Source: Helicobacter suis
GTDB lineage: Bacteria; Campylobacterota; Campylobacteria; Campylobacterales; Helicobacteraceae
NCBI RefSeq assembly: GCF_902196135.1
Contig: NZ_CABIKE010000005.1
Location: forward strand, 35,306 to 99,305
Direction of reading: 5' to 3'
Length of the DNA stretch: 64,000 nt
Of this stretch, positions 56,574 through 64,000 are shown in pieces (position 1 is the stretch's first letter; each line of letters begins with the position of its first letter). A model generated the notes under the pieces. It worked only from the letters and a program-made list of their open reading frames with translations. It did not search any database and was not told the origin of the DNA. The position numbers and the translations under genes are program-made.

Positions 56574-56849
56574 TTAAGCGTTAGCTAGGGCGATCTTTTT
56601 AACACTTGCATTCAAGCGCGAAACTTTCCTAGAGGCGGTGTTTTTCTTTAAAACGCCCTTACTGACAAATTTATGTAGTTCTTTATTAGCCACTTTAAAA
56701 GCTTCTTGGGCTTTGGCTAGATCGTTATGTTCTACGGCTTGGCGTACGGCTTTTACAATATTTTTAATGCGGGTTTTATAAAAGCGGTTGCGCTCGGTGC
56801 GTTTAGCGGTTTGGCGGATGCGTTTTTCTGCGGATTTATGATTAGCCAT
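56574..56849 (-). CDS. rpsT: 30S ribosomal protein S20
   Basis: 91-aa basic helical protein, [21 protein letters not shown] at the start. A minus-strand TATTAT at 56871-56876 is the likely -10. Order glmM/rpsT-prfA matches H. pylori HP0075-HP0077. Confidence 0.97.
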   Translation of the reverse strand: MANHKSAEKRIRQTAKRTERNRFYKTRIKNIVKAVRQAVEHNDLAKAQEAFKVANKELHKFVSKGVLKKNTASRKVSRLNASVKKIALANA

Positions 56850-56929
56850 AGCTTAATCCCTTTATCAAAAATAATATGGCAAGATTCTATCTAAAAAAGC
56901 ATTAAAGACTGATTAACTTAGGAAAACGC

Positions 56930-58261
56930 ATGGTTTTTGGTACAGATGGGGTGCGGGGTAAGGCTGGAGTTGAGATCACCCCGATGTTTGTCATGCAATT
57001 AGGCATTGCGGCTGGATTGTATTTTAAATCACAGGCAAGGAGTAATAAAATCTTAGTGGGCAAAGACACCCGCAAGAGTGGTTATATGGTTGAAAGTGCG
57101 CTTGTAAGTGCTCTGACTTCAGTAGGTTATGATGTGATTCAAATAGGGCCTATGCCCACACCTGCTATTGCTTTTTTAACCGATAACATGCGCTGTGATG
57201 CGGGGGTGATGATTAGCGCTAGCCATAACCCTTTTGAGGATAATGGGATTAAATTTTTTGATCGTTTCGGCTATAAATTACAAAGACAGAGCGAAATTGC
57301 CATTGAAAAGATCTTTGCTAATACACAACAAATACAGAGCAGTTGCCAGTGTGGGGTGGCTATTGGTAGTTCTAAACGCATTGATGATGTAATCGGGCGC
57401 TACATCGTGCATTTGAAAAATTCCTTCCCCAAACATTTAAATTTACAGGGCATGCGGGTGGTGATTGATACGGCTAATGGAGCGGGTTATAAAGTCGCGC
57501 CCATTGTCTTTAGCGAGCTAGGCGCGGATGTGATTGTGATTAATAATGAGCCTAATGGGAGTAATATTAATGCCCAGTGTGGCGCGCTTTATCCTTTAGA
57601 ACTCAGCCAAGAAGTCAAACGATACCGCGCAGATTTAGGCATTGCCTTAGATGGCGATGCCGATCGGCTGGTAGTGGTGGATCATTTAGGAGAAGTCGTA
57701 CATGGAGATAAGCTTATTGGGGCATTAGCTACCTACCAGCACAAACAAGCCAAGTTAACTAGCCCACAAATTGTAGTAACCACAATGAGTAATCTTTCTT
57801 TGCAGGAATATTTAGAAAAACAAGGAATATCTGTTTTACATTGCAATGTGGGGGATAAATTTGTGAGTGCGTGCATGCAAGAAAATGGGGTGAATTTTGG
57901 GGCTGAACAAAGCGGGCATATCATTTTAGGCGATGCAAAAACAGGCGATGCAATCATGAGTGCTTTACAGGTAGCTGCTTATATAGTTGAAAGTCAAAAA
58001 CCAAGTGCTGAGGTGCTTAACCCCTTTGAATTAACCCCCCAAATTTTAGAAAATATGCGCGTTAAAACCAAAAAACCCCTAGAAAAAATCCATGGCTTTA
58101 AGGACAAACTTAAAGACCTTGATACAGAGGGGATTCGCCACCTGATTCGTTATTCGGGTACAGAAAATATTTTACGCATTCTCTTAGAGGGCAAGGATCA
58201 ACACGCCTTAGAAAAACACATCAAAGATTTACGGACTTTTTTCCAAGAGCATTTAACTTGA
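56930..58261 (+). CDS. glmM: phosphoglucosamine mutase
   Basis: 443-aa GlmM (formerly ureC) that turns glucosamine-6-phosphate into glucosamine-1-phosphate for cell-wall UDP-GlcNAc. Opens [13 protein letters not shown]; phosphoserine in [13 protein letters not shown] (about residue 100); metal loop LDGDADR; sugar loop GAEQSGH; C-terminal [12 protein letters not shown]. Stop overlaps the lspA TTG. Confidence 0.97.
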   Translation: MVFGTDGVRGKAGVEITPMFVMQLGIAAGLYFKSQARSNKILVGKDTRKSGYMVESALVSALTSVGYDVIQIGPMPTPAIAFLTDNMRCDAGVMISASHNPFEDNGIKFFDRFGYKLQRQSEIAIEKIFANTQQIQSSCQCGVAIGSSKRIDDVIGRYIVHLKNSFPKHLNLQGMRVVIDTANGAGYKVAPIVFSELGADVIVINNEPNGSNINAQCGALYPLELSQEVKRYRADLGIALDGDADRLVVVDHLGEVVHGDKLIGALATYQHKQAKLTSPQIVVTTMSNLSLQEYLEKQGISVLHCNVGDKFVSACMQENGVNFGAEQSGHIILGDAKTGDAIMSALQVAAYIVESQKPSAEVLNPFELTPQILENMRVKTKKPLEKIHGFKDKLKDLDTEGIRHLIRYSGTENILRILLEGKDQHALEKHIKDLRTFFQEHLT

Positions 58262-58713
58262 AATCCCCCATTTTTGCCTTTATTTTAGCCTTTATTGGGG
58301 CTATGCTAAGCGATCAAGTGCTTAAACAAATGATTTTAGCTGGCTTGCGCTATGAGGGACCGGTGATCTCTATTGTGCTAGCTTATAATGAGGGTGTGGC
58401 TTTTTCTATGCTGCATTTTTTAGGGCCTTATCTTAAATACATCCAAATTATTTTAATTGGGGGTTTAGGTTTGTTTTTATGGCAACAAAAAGAGCTTTTT
58501 AATCTTAATGCCTTGCCCTTTGGGTTGATTTTAGGCGCGGGTAGTTCTAATCTACTTGATCGCTTCATACACGGGCATGTAATTGATTATGTCTACTGGC
58601 ATTATCAATTTGATTTTGCAATCTTTAATTTAGCCGATGTGCTCATTGATGTAGGGGTTGGGTTAATTATCCTCAAACATTTTAAGACAAAGAATAAGCA
58701 AAAGGGGGTATAA
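58258..58713 (+). CDS. lspA: signal peptidase II (lipoprotein)
   Basis: 151-aa membrane aspartyl protease that trims prolipoproteins such as BamD. Start is a TTG overlapping the glmM stop (TTGA). Motifs: [20 protein letters not shown] with the first catalytic Asp and [11 protein letters not shown] with the second. Four helices. In H. pylori lspA lies between glmM and ureA; here it is followed by tRNA-Val. Confidence 0.93.
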   Translation: MKSPIFAFILAFIGAMLSDQVLKQMILAGLRYEGPVISIVLAYNEGVAFSMLHFLGPYLKYIQIILIGGLGLFLWQQKELFNLNALPFGLILGAGSSNLLDRFIHGHVIDYVYWHYQFDFAIFNLADVLIDVGVGLIILKHFKTKNKQKGV

Positions 58714-58714
58714 T
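58709..58714 (+). promoter_or_regulatory. -10 box of tRNA-Val
   Basis: TATAAT overlapping the lspA stop codon, 60 bp before the tRNA. Confidence 0.55.
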
Positions 58715-58773
58715 GGCGGCTTTTTATGCGGCGGTTTTTATAAAAATTTCTAAAAATTTCTGCGCAATTTAAG

Positions 58774-58848
58774 GGTCGCGTAGCTCAGTGGTAGAGCACT
58801 ACCTTGACATGGTAGGGGTCGCTGGTTCAAATCCAGTCGTGGCCACCA
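58774..58848 (+). tRNA. tRNA-Val (GAC anticodon)
   Basis: 75 nt. Acceptor GGTCGCG pairs with CGTGGCC (two G-T pairs); D-arm GCTC/GAGC; anticodon stem CTACC/GGTAG with loop TTGACAT (anticodon GAC); T-arm CTGGTTCAAATCCAG; encoded CCA. Confidence 0.95.
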
Positions 58849-58924
58849 TAAAATAAATTAAGCTAAGAAATACACCAAAATCCTAAGTGGGCGCATTATC
58901 TCGATCTTAAATTACAACTGCTCA

Positions 58925-60961
58925 TTAGAATTTAAATGTACTTAAAAAACTATTTGAATCAAGAGTTTGTTTATGCAAATCATCAGAGGATTTTTGCATA
59001 GAATCGTTGATTTTTAATAAATCTTGCACGCACAAGGCGATCTTATCTACATTTTCAAAAATGCTTGCTGTGTGCTCATTTATTCTATTAATGTTGTTGA
59101 GATTGACTAAAGAGTGATCCACTGCATCCACGATGATAGAGGAAAAATGATTGATATGGCTTTGCATATCACTTGAGTGCTGGGCTAGGGCTTGCATTAA
59201 TGAGAGGCTGTCTTTTCTTTCTTGATTAAGCTTGGCAATGGCTTCTAGGATATGTTTGACAATAGATGTACTTTCTGTAATGTTTCTTTGTGTCCTTTCA
59301 GCCAGAGCCCGCACTTCATCAGCTACCACCGCAAACCCGCGCCCATGCTCGCCTGCTCGTGCGGCCTCAATAGCGGCATTTAAAGCAAGTAAATTGGTTT
59401 GATTAGCAATCTCTACAATTGCATCTAGCACACTTTGTATATCTTGCGCTTCTGTGGATAAAAATTGCATGTTGGTAACACTCTGTTCTTCGCTAGCTAT
59501 ACTGCGCTGGATATGTTCATCAATCGCAGTTATAGCTATCTTAGTCTCAGAAACATTTTTTAACACACTCTCCAAAAGCTCCCTAGTGGAAACAGATACC
59601 GCCACGCTTTCGCTTAATATTTGTCGGCTAGAGTGGCTTAAATCCGTGTTATCACGGCTAATTTGCTCTATTTGTTTGGAGTTTGAGTCTAACCCTATAG
59701 AAACATTGCTTAAAGTTTTGGAGATGGCTATATTGTCTTGTACCTGCCTAGAGATTTTTTGTAAAGTGCCTCGTGTGTATTCTATAAAGAGGTTTACAGA
59801 TCTAACCATCAAGCCTATTTCATCATTAGCCTCAATGCTAATCGTATCGGTAAAAGTTTTATTGTTTGCGATGTGTTCTAGGGTCTTATTAACTTTGTTT
59901 AATCTCCTAGAAATACGGCGCACTATCAAGAAAAGACAAGTTATGATTACAGAAATTAAAAACACTTGAAAGGCCAGCAAAGATGCAAAATAATAAGTGT
60001 TCTTTGTAATGGTAGCCTCCGTGATCTTTGTGATATTAGCGTTGATACTATCCTCTACCTGTTTGAGTAAATCAATCTTTTTTGTGATGGTTTTAAACCA
60101 AACATTTGGATTAACACCAAATCCCCCCACTGAATATTTTGAAATTAGTATATGGCGCATTTTTTCCACATCTTTAAAGCTAGAATCCTCAGAAATACGA
60201 TGGAATAACGCCACACTCCGTGCATCTGCAAAGAGTAGGAAAGTTTTTTGAAAAACTTCTTGCTTAGCTATTAAGGAAATAAAGTTAATGTAGTTAGGAT
60301 CAACCGAGTCATTTGCAACAAAAATACGATTAGCTGTAGCCCTTTCTAATCCAGATTCCTCTTTGGCATAAAGAAAACTAATATAGCTTATGAGCGCATC
60401 AGAGACTTGGGAGTTATGGACAATTCTAATGGATTTAAGCACGCTATCCAGAAATATTGTAATGATCTGGGTAAAGTATTGCATTGTGCTATCCACAATC
60501 GCCCTTTTATCCTTAGATTCCATAGCGCTGCGGATTTGGGGCAATTTGACTAAAAGATCTAATCCTTTTTGTAAAGCCTGCACATAGCTAGTATCCAAAC
60601 CCGAAGTAGAACTTAAAAATCTTTTAAGATCGTCTAATTTTGTATCTGTATGCCGTCTTTGCTCTTGTAACTCACTGGCAAACTGCACCCCACCACTAGA
60701 TAAAAAACCCGCACTCATTCCTCGTTCTTTTTGCATTTCATGTACAAGCGAGGATAAGTATTGAGATGCCTTCATTTGGCGCGCCAAATCTTGACTACGC
60801 TTCAAAGTATCATAAGCGTTATACGATCGCCAAAACATAAGAATCAATAGGAAAACCATAGGAACAGAAACGATTAATACAATTTCATCCCGCAGCTTCA
60901 AATTATTAAACAAGTGTAGCAAAGCCTCCGATTGATAAGGCAAATTAAAAAAATAAACCAA
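58925..60961 (-). CDS. methyl-accepting chemotaxis protein with NIT sensor
   Basis: 678-aa chemoreceptor. Two membrane helices (about 26-44 and 326-350) enclose a helical sensor with [17 protein letters not shown], the mark of NIT (nitrate/nitrite-sensing type) domains. A HAMP domain (about 350-400) precedes the signalling domain with the hairpin tip [20 protein letters not shown] and [16 protein letters not shown]. Ligand unknown. It has no CheB/CheR-docking pentapeptide. Convergent neighbour is tRNA-Val; divergent from the restriction genes. Confidence 0.9.
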   Translation of the reverse strand: MVYFFNLPYQSEALLHLFNNLKLRDEIVLIVSVPMVFLLILMFWRSYNAYDTLKRSQDLARQMKASQYLSSLVHEMQKERGMSAGFLSSGGVQFASELQEQRRHTDTKLDDLKRFLSSTSGLDTSYVQALQKGLDLLVKLPQIRSAMESKDKRAIVDSTMQYFTQIITIFLDSVLKSIRIVHNSQVSDALISYISFLYAKEESGLERATANRIFVANDSVDPNYINFISLIAKQEVFQKTFLLFADARSVALFHRISEDSSFKDVEKMRHILISKYSVGGFGVNPNVWFKTITKKIDLLKQVEDSINANITKITEATITKNTYYFASLLAFQVFLISVIITCLFLIVRRISRRLNKVNKTLEHIANNKTFTDTISIEANDEIGLMVRSVNLFIEYTRGTLQKISRQVQDNIAISKTLSNVSIGLDSNSKQIEQISRDNTDLSHSSRQILSESVAVSVSTRELLESVLKNVSETKIAITAIDEHIQRSIASEEQSVTNMQFLSTEAQDIQSVLDAIVEIANQTNLLALNAAIEAARAGEHGRGFAVVADEVRALAERTQRNITESTSIVKHILEAIAKLNQERKDSLSLMQALAQHSSDMQSHINHFSSIIVDAVDHSLVNLNNINRINEHTASIFENVDKIALCVQDLLKINDSMQKSSDDLHKQTLDSNSFLSTFKF

Positions 60962-61063
60962 TTGGATACTATCAACTGGTAATAAATAATGTCAAAACAG
61001 CGCCCATTAATAAGTTCTTATCTAGTTTGAAATAAATTAAAGAACCCCTTAAATTCAATCTTT

Positions 61064-61069
61064 TATAAT
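61064..61069 (+). promoter_or_regulatory. -10 box of the restriction-modification locus
   Basis: TATAAT 25 bp before the RM gene ATG, with GAGAGGA ribosome site. Confidence 0.6.
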
Positions 61070-61093
61070 GTTGCCTTTTAATGAGAGGAAAAC

Positions 61094-63130
61094 ATGCCCA
61101 GCCAAGAAGAACGATTAGAATATGAGATTAAAAAAGAATTAGAAGAACTTAAGATTAGGTATTACAACAAGACAGAAGCCATAAATGAAGAAATCAAATA
61201 CGCCCTAGAAGAAGCCCCTTCTAAAGGCGGAGGGAGTGGGCGCAATTATCCCGATCTTAAATTATGGGTAAGTACTAAACAAATGCGCCATATCCCGGTG
61301 ATGATAGAGATCAAGGGACTTAAAGGGCGTTTGGCTAAATTTAATAAAGATTTAAGCCTTGAATCAAGCACCACAGCCATTAAAAATTACGCCCTCAATG
61401 GGGCAGTGCATTATGCTGATGCGATTCTAGATTATAGCAGCTGTAACGAGGTCATTGCCATTGGTATTAATGGCTATGAAGAGGCGAATAAATTGCATAA
61501 AGAATACGCCTTTTATTATTTGCAGTCTAAAGCTTTAGCCGTGCCCCAAAAGATTGGTGATTTTAGCGATCTCTCTATCCTAGCTAATTTGGAGGCATTA
61601 GAGTCTAAACTAGGTACGCTCACTTTAAGCGGAGAGGTACGCGCTAAGACTATTGAGGATTTAGAGAGCCAAACAGAAACCCAGCTTAACAAGCTTAACC
61701 AGTTTTTACATGATGAAATTTTAAATCTTGACCCCAATGATCGCGTGGCTTTGCTTGTAGGGATGATCATGGCAGCTAGTGGGGTTGCTCATAAAACTTC
61801 TCCACTCAAACTAGGGGATTTAAAGAGTGAACAAGATAAAGATGCCCATGACGGACATGAGTTTTTAAAGAAAATTAAAGCTTTTCTAAACGCCAAAAAC
61901 TTACCCCCAGAGAAAATTAGCATAGTTGTTCATGAACTCCAAAAAGTTTTTATCCACTCTAAGCTATGGCAAACTAACACCTACACCAGAGAAAATATAG
62001 CAGAAAGCCCGCTAAAAACCATCTATTGGCGGTTTTTAGAGGGAGTTTTTCCTTTGGTTAAAAAACTTAGCCAAGCTGATATTGCGGGTAAACTCTTTAA
62101 TGTGCTTACTAAATGGCTAGAAGTCCCCGATAGCGAAAAAAACGATGTGGTGCTCACCCCTAGAATAGTTGTGGATTTAATGGTAAACCTAGCCGAAGTT
62201 AATCAAGATTCTTATGTGTGGGATTATGCCACCGGCTCAGGGGCATTTTTAGTTTCTAGTATGAATAAGATGATTCAAGATTGCACAGAAAAGATACTTA
62301 ACCAAAAAGAGAGAGAAAAGAAAATCGCCCATATTAGGGCCTACCAACTACTAGGCATTGAAAAACGCACAGATATTTATTTGCTTGGGGTGTTAAATAT
62401 GCTCTTACTAGGCGATGGGAGTGCAAACCTACTACACAAGGATAGCTTAGTAGATTTTCAAGAAAAAGAATCTATCAGGTATGAACAGGGTGATTTGAAG
62501 GGCGAGCCTTTTAAAGCTAATGTCTTTTTGCTTAATCCTCCCTATAGCGCTAAGGGTAAGGGCTTTGTTTTTGTAGATCGCGCTTTAGAGAGAATGACTA
62601 GCGGGCGGGCGGTGGTGATCATCCAAGAAAATGCAGGCAGTGGAAACGGGCTACCCTATACAAAAGATATTTTAAAGAAAAACACCCTATTAGCCAGTAT
62701 TAAAATGCCTTTAGATTTATTTGTGGGTAAATCTAGCGTACAGACGGCTATTTATGTTTTTGAAGTGGGCAAACAACACAATAAAAAACATATGGTTAAA
62801 TTTATTGATTTTAGCAACGACGGCTATATGCGCGCGGCGCGTAAAAAAGCAAAAGCGAGCACTAATTTAAGAGATGTGGACATGGCCAAAGAACGCTACG
62901 CTGAACTGATTAATATCATTGTACATGATCACGATCCTAAACTGTATAAGGATCACTTTATTAAGGATACTATCAGTTTGGATGGCAAGGATTGGACTTA
63001 TGCCCAGCATCAAAAAATAAACACCAAACCCCAAATCACAGATTTTAAAAGGTGTGTGGCTGATTTTCTAACTTATGAAGTTTCTTTAGTACTAAAGGGG
63101 GATTCGCTCACACAAGAGGCTAAAATTTAG
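61094..63130 (+). CDS. BcgI-like fused restriction endonuclease-methyltransferase
   Basis: 678-aa RM protein. The N-terminal domain has a PD-ExK nuclease pattern: P53-D54 in GRNYPDLKL and E72-x-K74 in VMIEIKG. The methylase half (about 330-600) has SAM motif VWDYATGSGAF and gamma-class NPPY (LLNPPYSAKGKGF), as in HsdM. Such nuclease-plus-HsdM fusions that need a separate specificity subunit are Type IIB/IIG enzymes like BcgI subunit A, cutting on both sides of a bipartite site. The specificity gene follows 229 bp later. Confidence 0.85.
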   Translation: MPSQEERLEYEIKKELEELKIRYYNKTEAINEEIKYALEEAPSKGGGSGRNYPDLKLWVSTKQMRHIPVMIEIKGLKGRLAKFNKDLSLESSTTAIKNYALNGAVHYADAILDYSSCNEVIAIGINGYEEANKLHKEYAFYYLQSKALAVPQKIGDFSDLSILANLEALESKLGTLTLSGEVRAKTIEDLESQTETQLNKLNQFLHDEILNLDPNDRVALLVGMIMAASGVAHKTSPLKLGDLKSEQDKDAHDGHEFLKKIKAFLNAKNLPPEKISIVVHELQKVFIHSKLWQTNTYTRENIAESPLKTIYWRFLEGVFPLVKKLSQADIAGKLFNVLTKWLEVPDSEKNDVVLTPRIVVDLMVNLAEVNQDSYVWDYATGSGAFLVSSMNKMIQDCTEKILNQKEREKKIAHIRAYQLLGIEKRTDIYLLGVLNMLLLGDGSANLLHKDSLVDFQEKESIRYEQGDLKGEPFKANVFLLNPPYSAKGKGFVFVDRALERMTSGRAVVIIQENAGSGNGLPYTKDILKKNTLLASIKMPLDLFVGKSSVQTAIYVFEVGKQHNKKHMVKFIDFSNDGYMRAARKKAKASTNLRDVDMAKERYAELINIIVHDHDPKLYKDHFIKDTISLDGKDWTYAQHQKINTKPQITDFKRCVADFLTYEVSLVLKGDSLTQEAKI

Positions 63131-63168
63131 CTTAATTCGTGGTTTTAAAAAGATTGATATAAAATAAA

Positions 63169-63338
63169 ACGCCCGGGAACGCTACACAAACCCCGGGCAG
63201 AAAGGAGCGATCAGCGAACCTCTGATCGTAATCCTATGCGGGCGTTGTGCCTTAAATTCTCTATATTTTGGCTAAAGTGAGTCTAAAAATCAAAAAAAGA
63301 TAGCTAGGATCGCCCCTCCGGGGGCACCTTTGATATTT
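63169..63338 (+). ncRNA. structured RNA between RM and S genes (AapA/IsoA-like candidate)
   Basis: An extended -10 (TGATATAAA, 63155-63163) predicts a start near 63169. Perfect pairings: 63168-63175 with 63239-63246 (8 bp, closing stem); 63171-63177 with 63192-63198 (7 bp, excludes the first); 63208-63214 with 63222-63228 (7-bp hairpin), extended by AGGA/TCCT. A GC-rich hairpin GCCCC/GGGGC at 63312-63325 followed by T-rich sequence would end it. The mutually exclusive stems suggest a switch. Either a separate RNA or the S-gene leader. Confidence 0.5.
63236..63280 (+). CDS. possible 14-aa hydrophobic cationic peptide
   Basis: ATG-to-TGA frame MRALCLKFSIFWLK inside the structured RNA. The sequence mixes basic and bulky hydrophobic residues, reminiscent of Helicobacter AapA toxin peptides, with an AAAGGAG motif 29 nt upstream that could be brought near by the intervening hairpin. 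An antisense TATAGA (63260-63265, minus) lies within it. Could be chance. Confidence 0.25.
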   Translation: MRALCLKFSIFWLK

Positions 63339-63359
63339 TTCTAAAACATAAGGGTAAGC

Positions 63360-64000
63360 ATGGGTATTTTAAAAAGTTTTGAGGAATTATTAGCTCTAAA
63401 CTGGCAAGAGGTAAGAGTAGGGGATTTATTTAAGGTAGAATCTAGCAATAAGATATTACATGCCAACCAACTTAAAGAAATTGTAGATGTTCCTCAAGAG
63501 GGTTATTATCCTTATGTAGTTAGAAGTGCGCGTAATAATGGAATAAAAGGGTTTATTAAAGAGGATACAGCCTTTTTAAATCCGGGTAAGAGTTTAAGTT
63601 TTGCGATGGATACCTTTAGCGTCTTTTATCAAGAGAGGGATTATTTTACAGGGAATAATGTCAAAATCCTAGTTCCTAAATTTGATCTTGATAGATACAA
63701 GGGGTTATTTATTGCTACCACCCTACAAAAATCTATCGCCCATCTAAGTTGGGGGACAAATTGTACAATTAGTGATATTGAAACAATGCGCTTTTCTCTT
63801 CCCCACCTCCCCACCGGAGAGATCGCCTTTAAAGCTATGGAAGTCTTTATTAGAGAAATTCAGGCGGAGCGCCTGAGAGAAATTCAGGCGTATTTAAAAG
63901 TAACTGGATTAGAAAACACCACTTTAACAAAAGAAGAAGAAAACGCCCTTTCTCTTTTTACACATAACTTTGATTCTTGCGGGGGGGGGGGGGGGGGGAA
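63360..64000 (+). CDS. specificity (S) subunit of BcgI-like system (partial, phase variable)
   Basis: At least 213 codons, running off the right edge. One target-recognition domain (about 10-165; LNWQEVRVGDLFKVESSNK, YYPYVVRSARNNGIKGF, LSWGTNCTISDIETMRFSLP) followed by a conserved helix with an 8-residue repeat (IREIQAERLREIQAYLKV). It then enters an 18-G tract read as six Gly codons. It supplies DNA specificity to the fused RM protein. AAGGGTAAGC precedes the ATG. Whether a second recognition domain follows cannot be seen. Confidence 0.8.
   Translation, partial: MGILKSFEELLALNWQEVRVGDLFKVESSNKILHANQLKEIVDVPQEGYYPYVVRSARNNGIKGFIKEDTAFLNPGKSLSFAMDTFSVFYQERDYFTGNNVKILVPKFDLDRYKGLFIATTLQKSIAHLSWGTNCTISDIETMRFSLPHLPTGEIAFKAMEVFIREIQAERLREIQAYLKVTGLENTTLTKEEENALSLFTHNFDSCGGGGGG
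63981..63998 (+). repeat. G18 homopolymer in the S gene
   Basis: Eighteen consecutive Gs after codon TGC, inside the open frame. Slipped-strand changes of one base would put the second half out of frame. Confidence 0.9.

Noticed and set aside
59454..59969. 171-codon plus-strand frame inside the chemoreceptor gene
   Set aside because: Antisense of the coiled-coil signalling region; Leu/Ser-rich without start signals.
63169..63246. Hammerhead ribozyme or tRNA-like RNA
   Set aside because: CTGATCG and GAA elements superficially resemble hammerhead cores, but the CUGAUGA and GAAA sequences are missing; no tRNA arms fit.

Overview
The window comes from a gastric, non-pylori Helicobacter (H. suis / H. 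bizzozeronii / H. felis type). Supporting this are the full urease cluster ureA-ureB-ureI-ureE-ureF-ureG-ureH with the Helicobacter-style fused UreA, a secreted gamma-glutamyltranspeptidase, RpoD and RpoN with flagellar genes (fliW, fliQ, flhB), short blocks whose gene order I recall from H. pylori (scoB-scoA-thiolase; bamD-lon-tyrA; tatB-tatC-queA-rsmG; efp-fba-ppiC; hemD-rhodanese/dld-uppS; dnaX-tsaE-lptB-rpoN; fabD, prfA-rpsT/glmM-lspA), AT-rich sequence and TATAAT -10 boxes. The species call is inference from remembered protein sequences; no search was run.

Layout. 1-9.8 kb: ketone-body/acetyl-CoA metabolism, proline synthesis, flagellar FliW and FliQ, outer-membrane assembly BamD, Lon, TyrA, MurB and malate:quinone oxidoreductase. 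9.8-17 kb: an overlapping rpoD / LMW phosphatase / NlpC-P60 operon on the minus strand, then the Tat export-queA-rsmG operon and tRNA-Ser. 17-23.1 kb: urease structural genes, acid-gated urea channel and nickel-insertion chaperones, with a second promoter in front of ureI. 23.1-35.4 kb: a probably transferred SDR gene, efp-fba-ppiC, fluoride exporter, heme synthesis, D-lactate dehydrogenase, UppS, the O-antigen flippase Wzk and peroxiredoxin TsaA.

36.1-41 kb is accessory. A phosphoethanolamine-transferase relic with a G9 tract is cut by the tail of an IS200/IS605-type tnpB; two copies of the same IS right end flank small phage-like genes; there are four iterons at an exact 21-bp period and a Mu-like head protease/scaffold gene (gpI) with an internal in-frame start like Mu gene Z. 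I read this as a decayed Mu-like prophage plus IS debris between gmhA and coaE.

41-58.9 kb is again core: coaE-speE-ggt, dnaX-tsaE-lptB-rpoN, flhB-mobA, a DpnII-type methyltransferase next to a broken DpnII-like nuclease, hisS-asd, fabD, prfA-rpsT, glmM-lspA and tRNA-Val. 58.9-64 kb holds an NIT-domain chemoreceptor and, at the edge, a BcgI-like restriction-modification locus: a fused nuclease-methylase, a structured intergenic RNA (63169-63338) with features resembling an AapA/IsoA-type toxin-antisense pair, and a specificity-subunit gene containing an 18-G tract, a strong candidate for phase variation.
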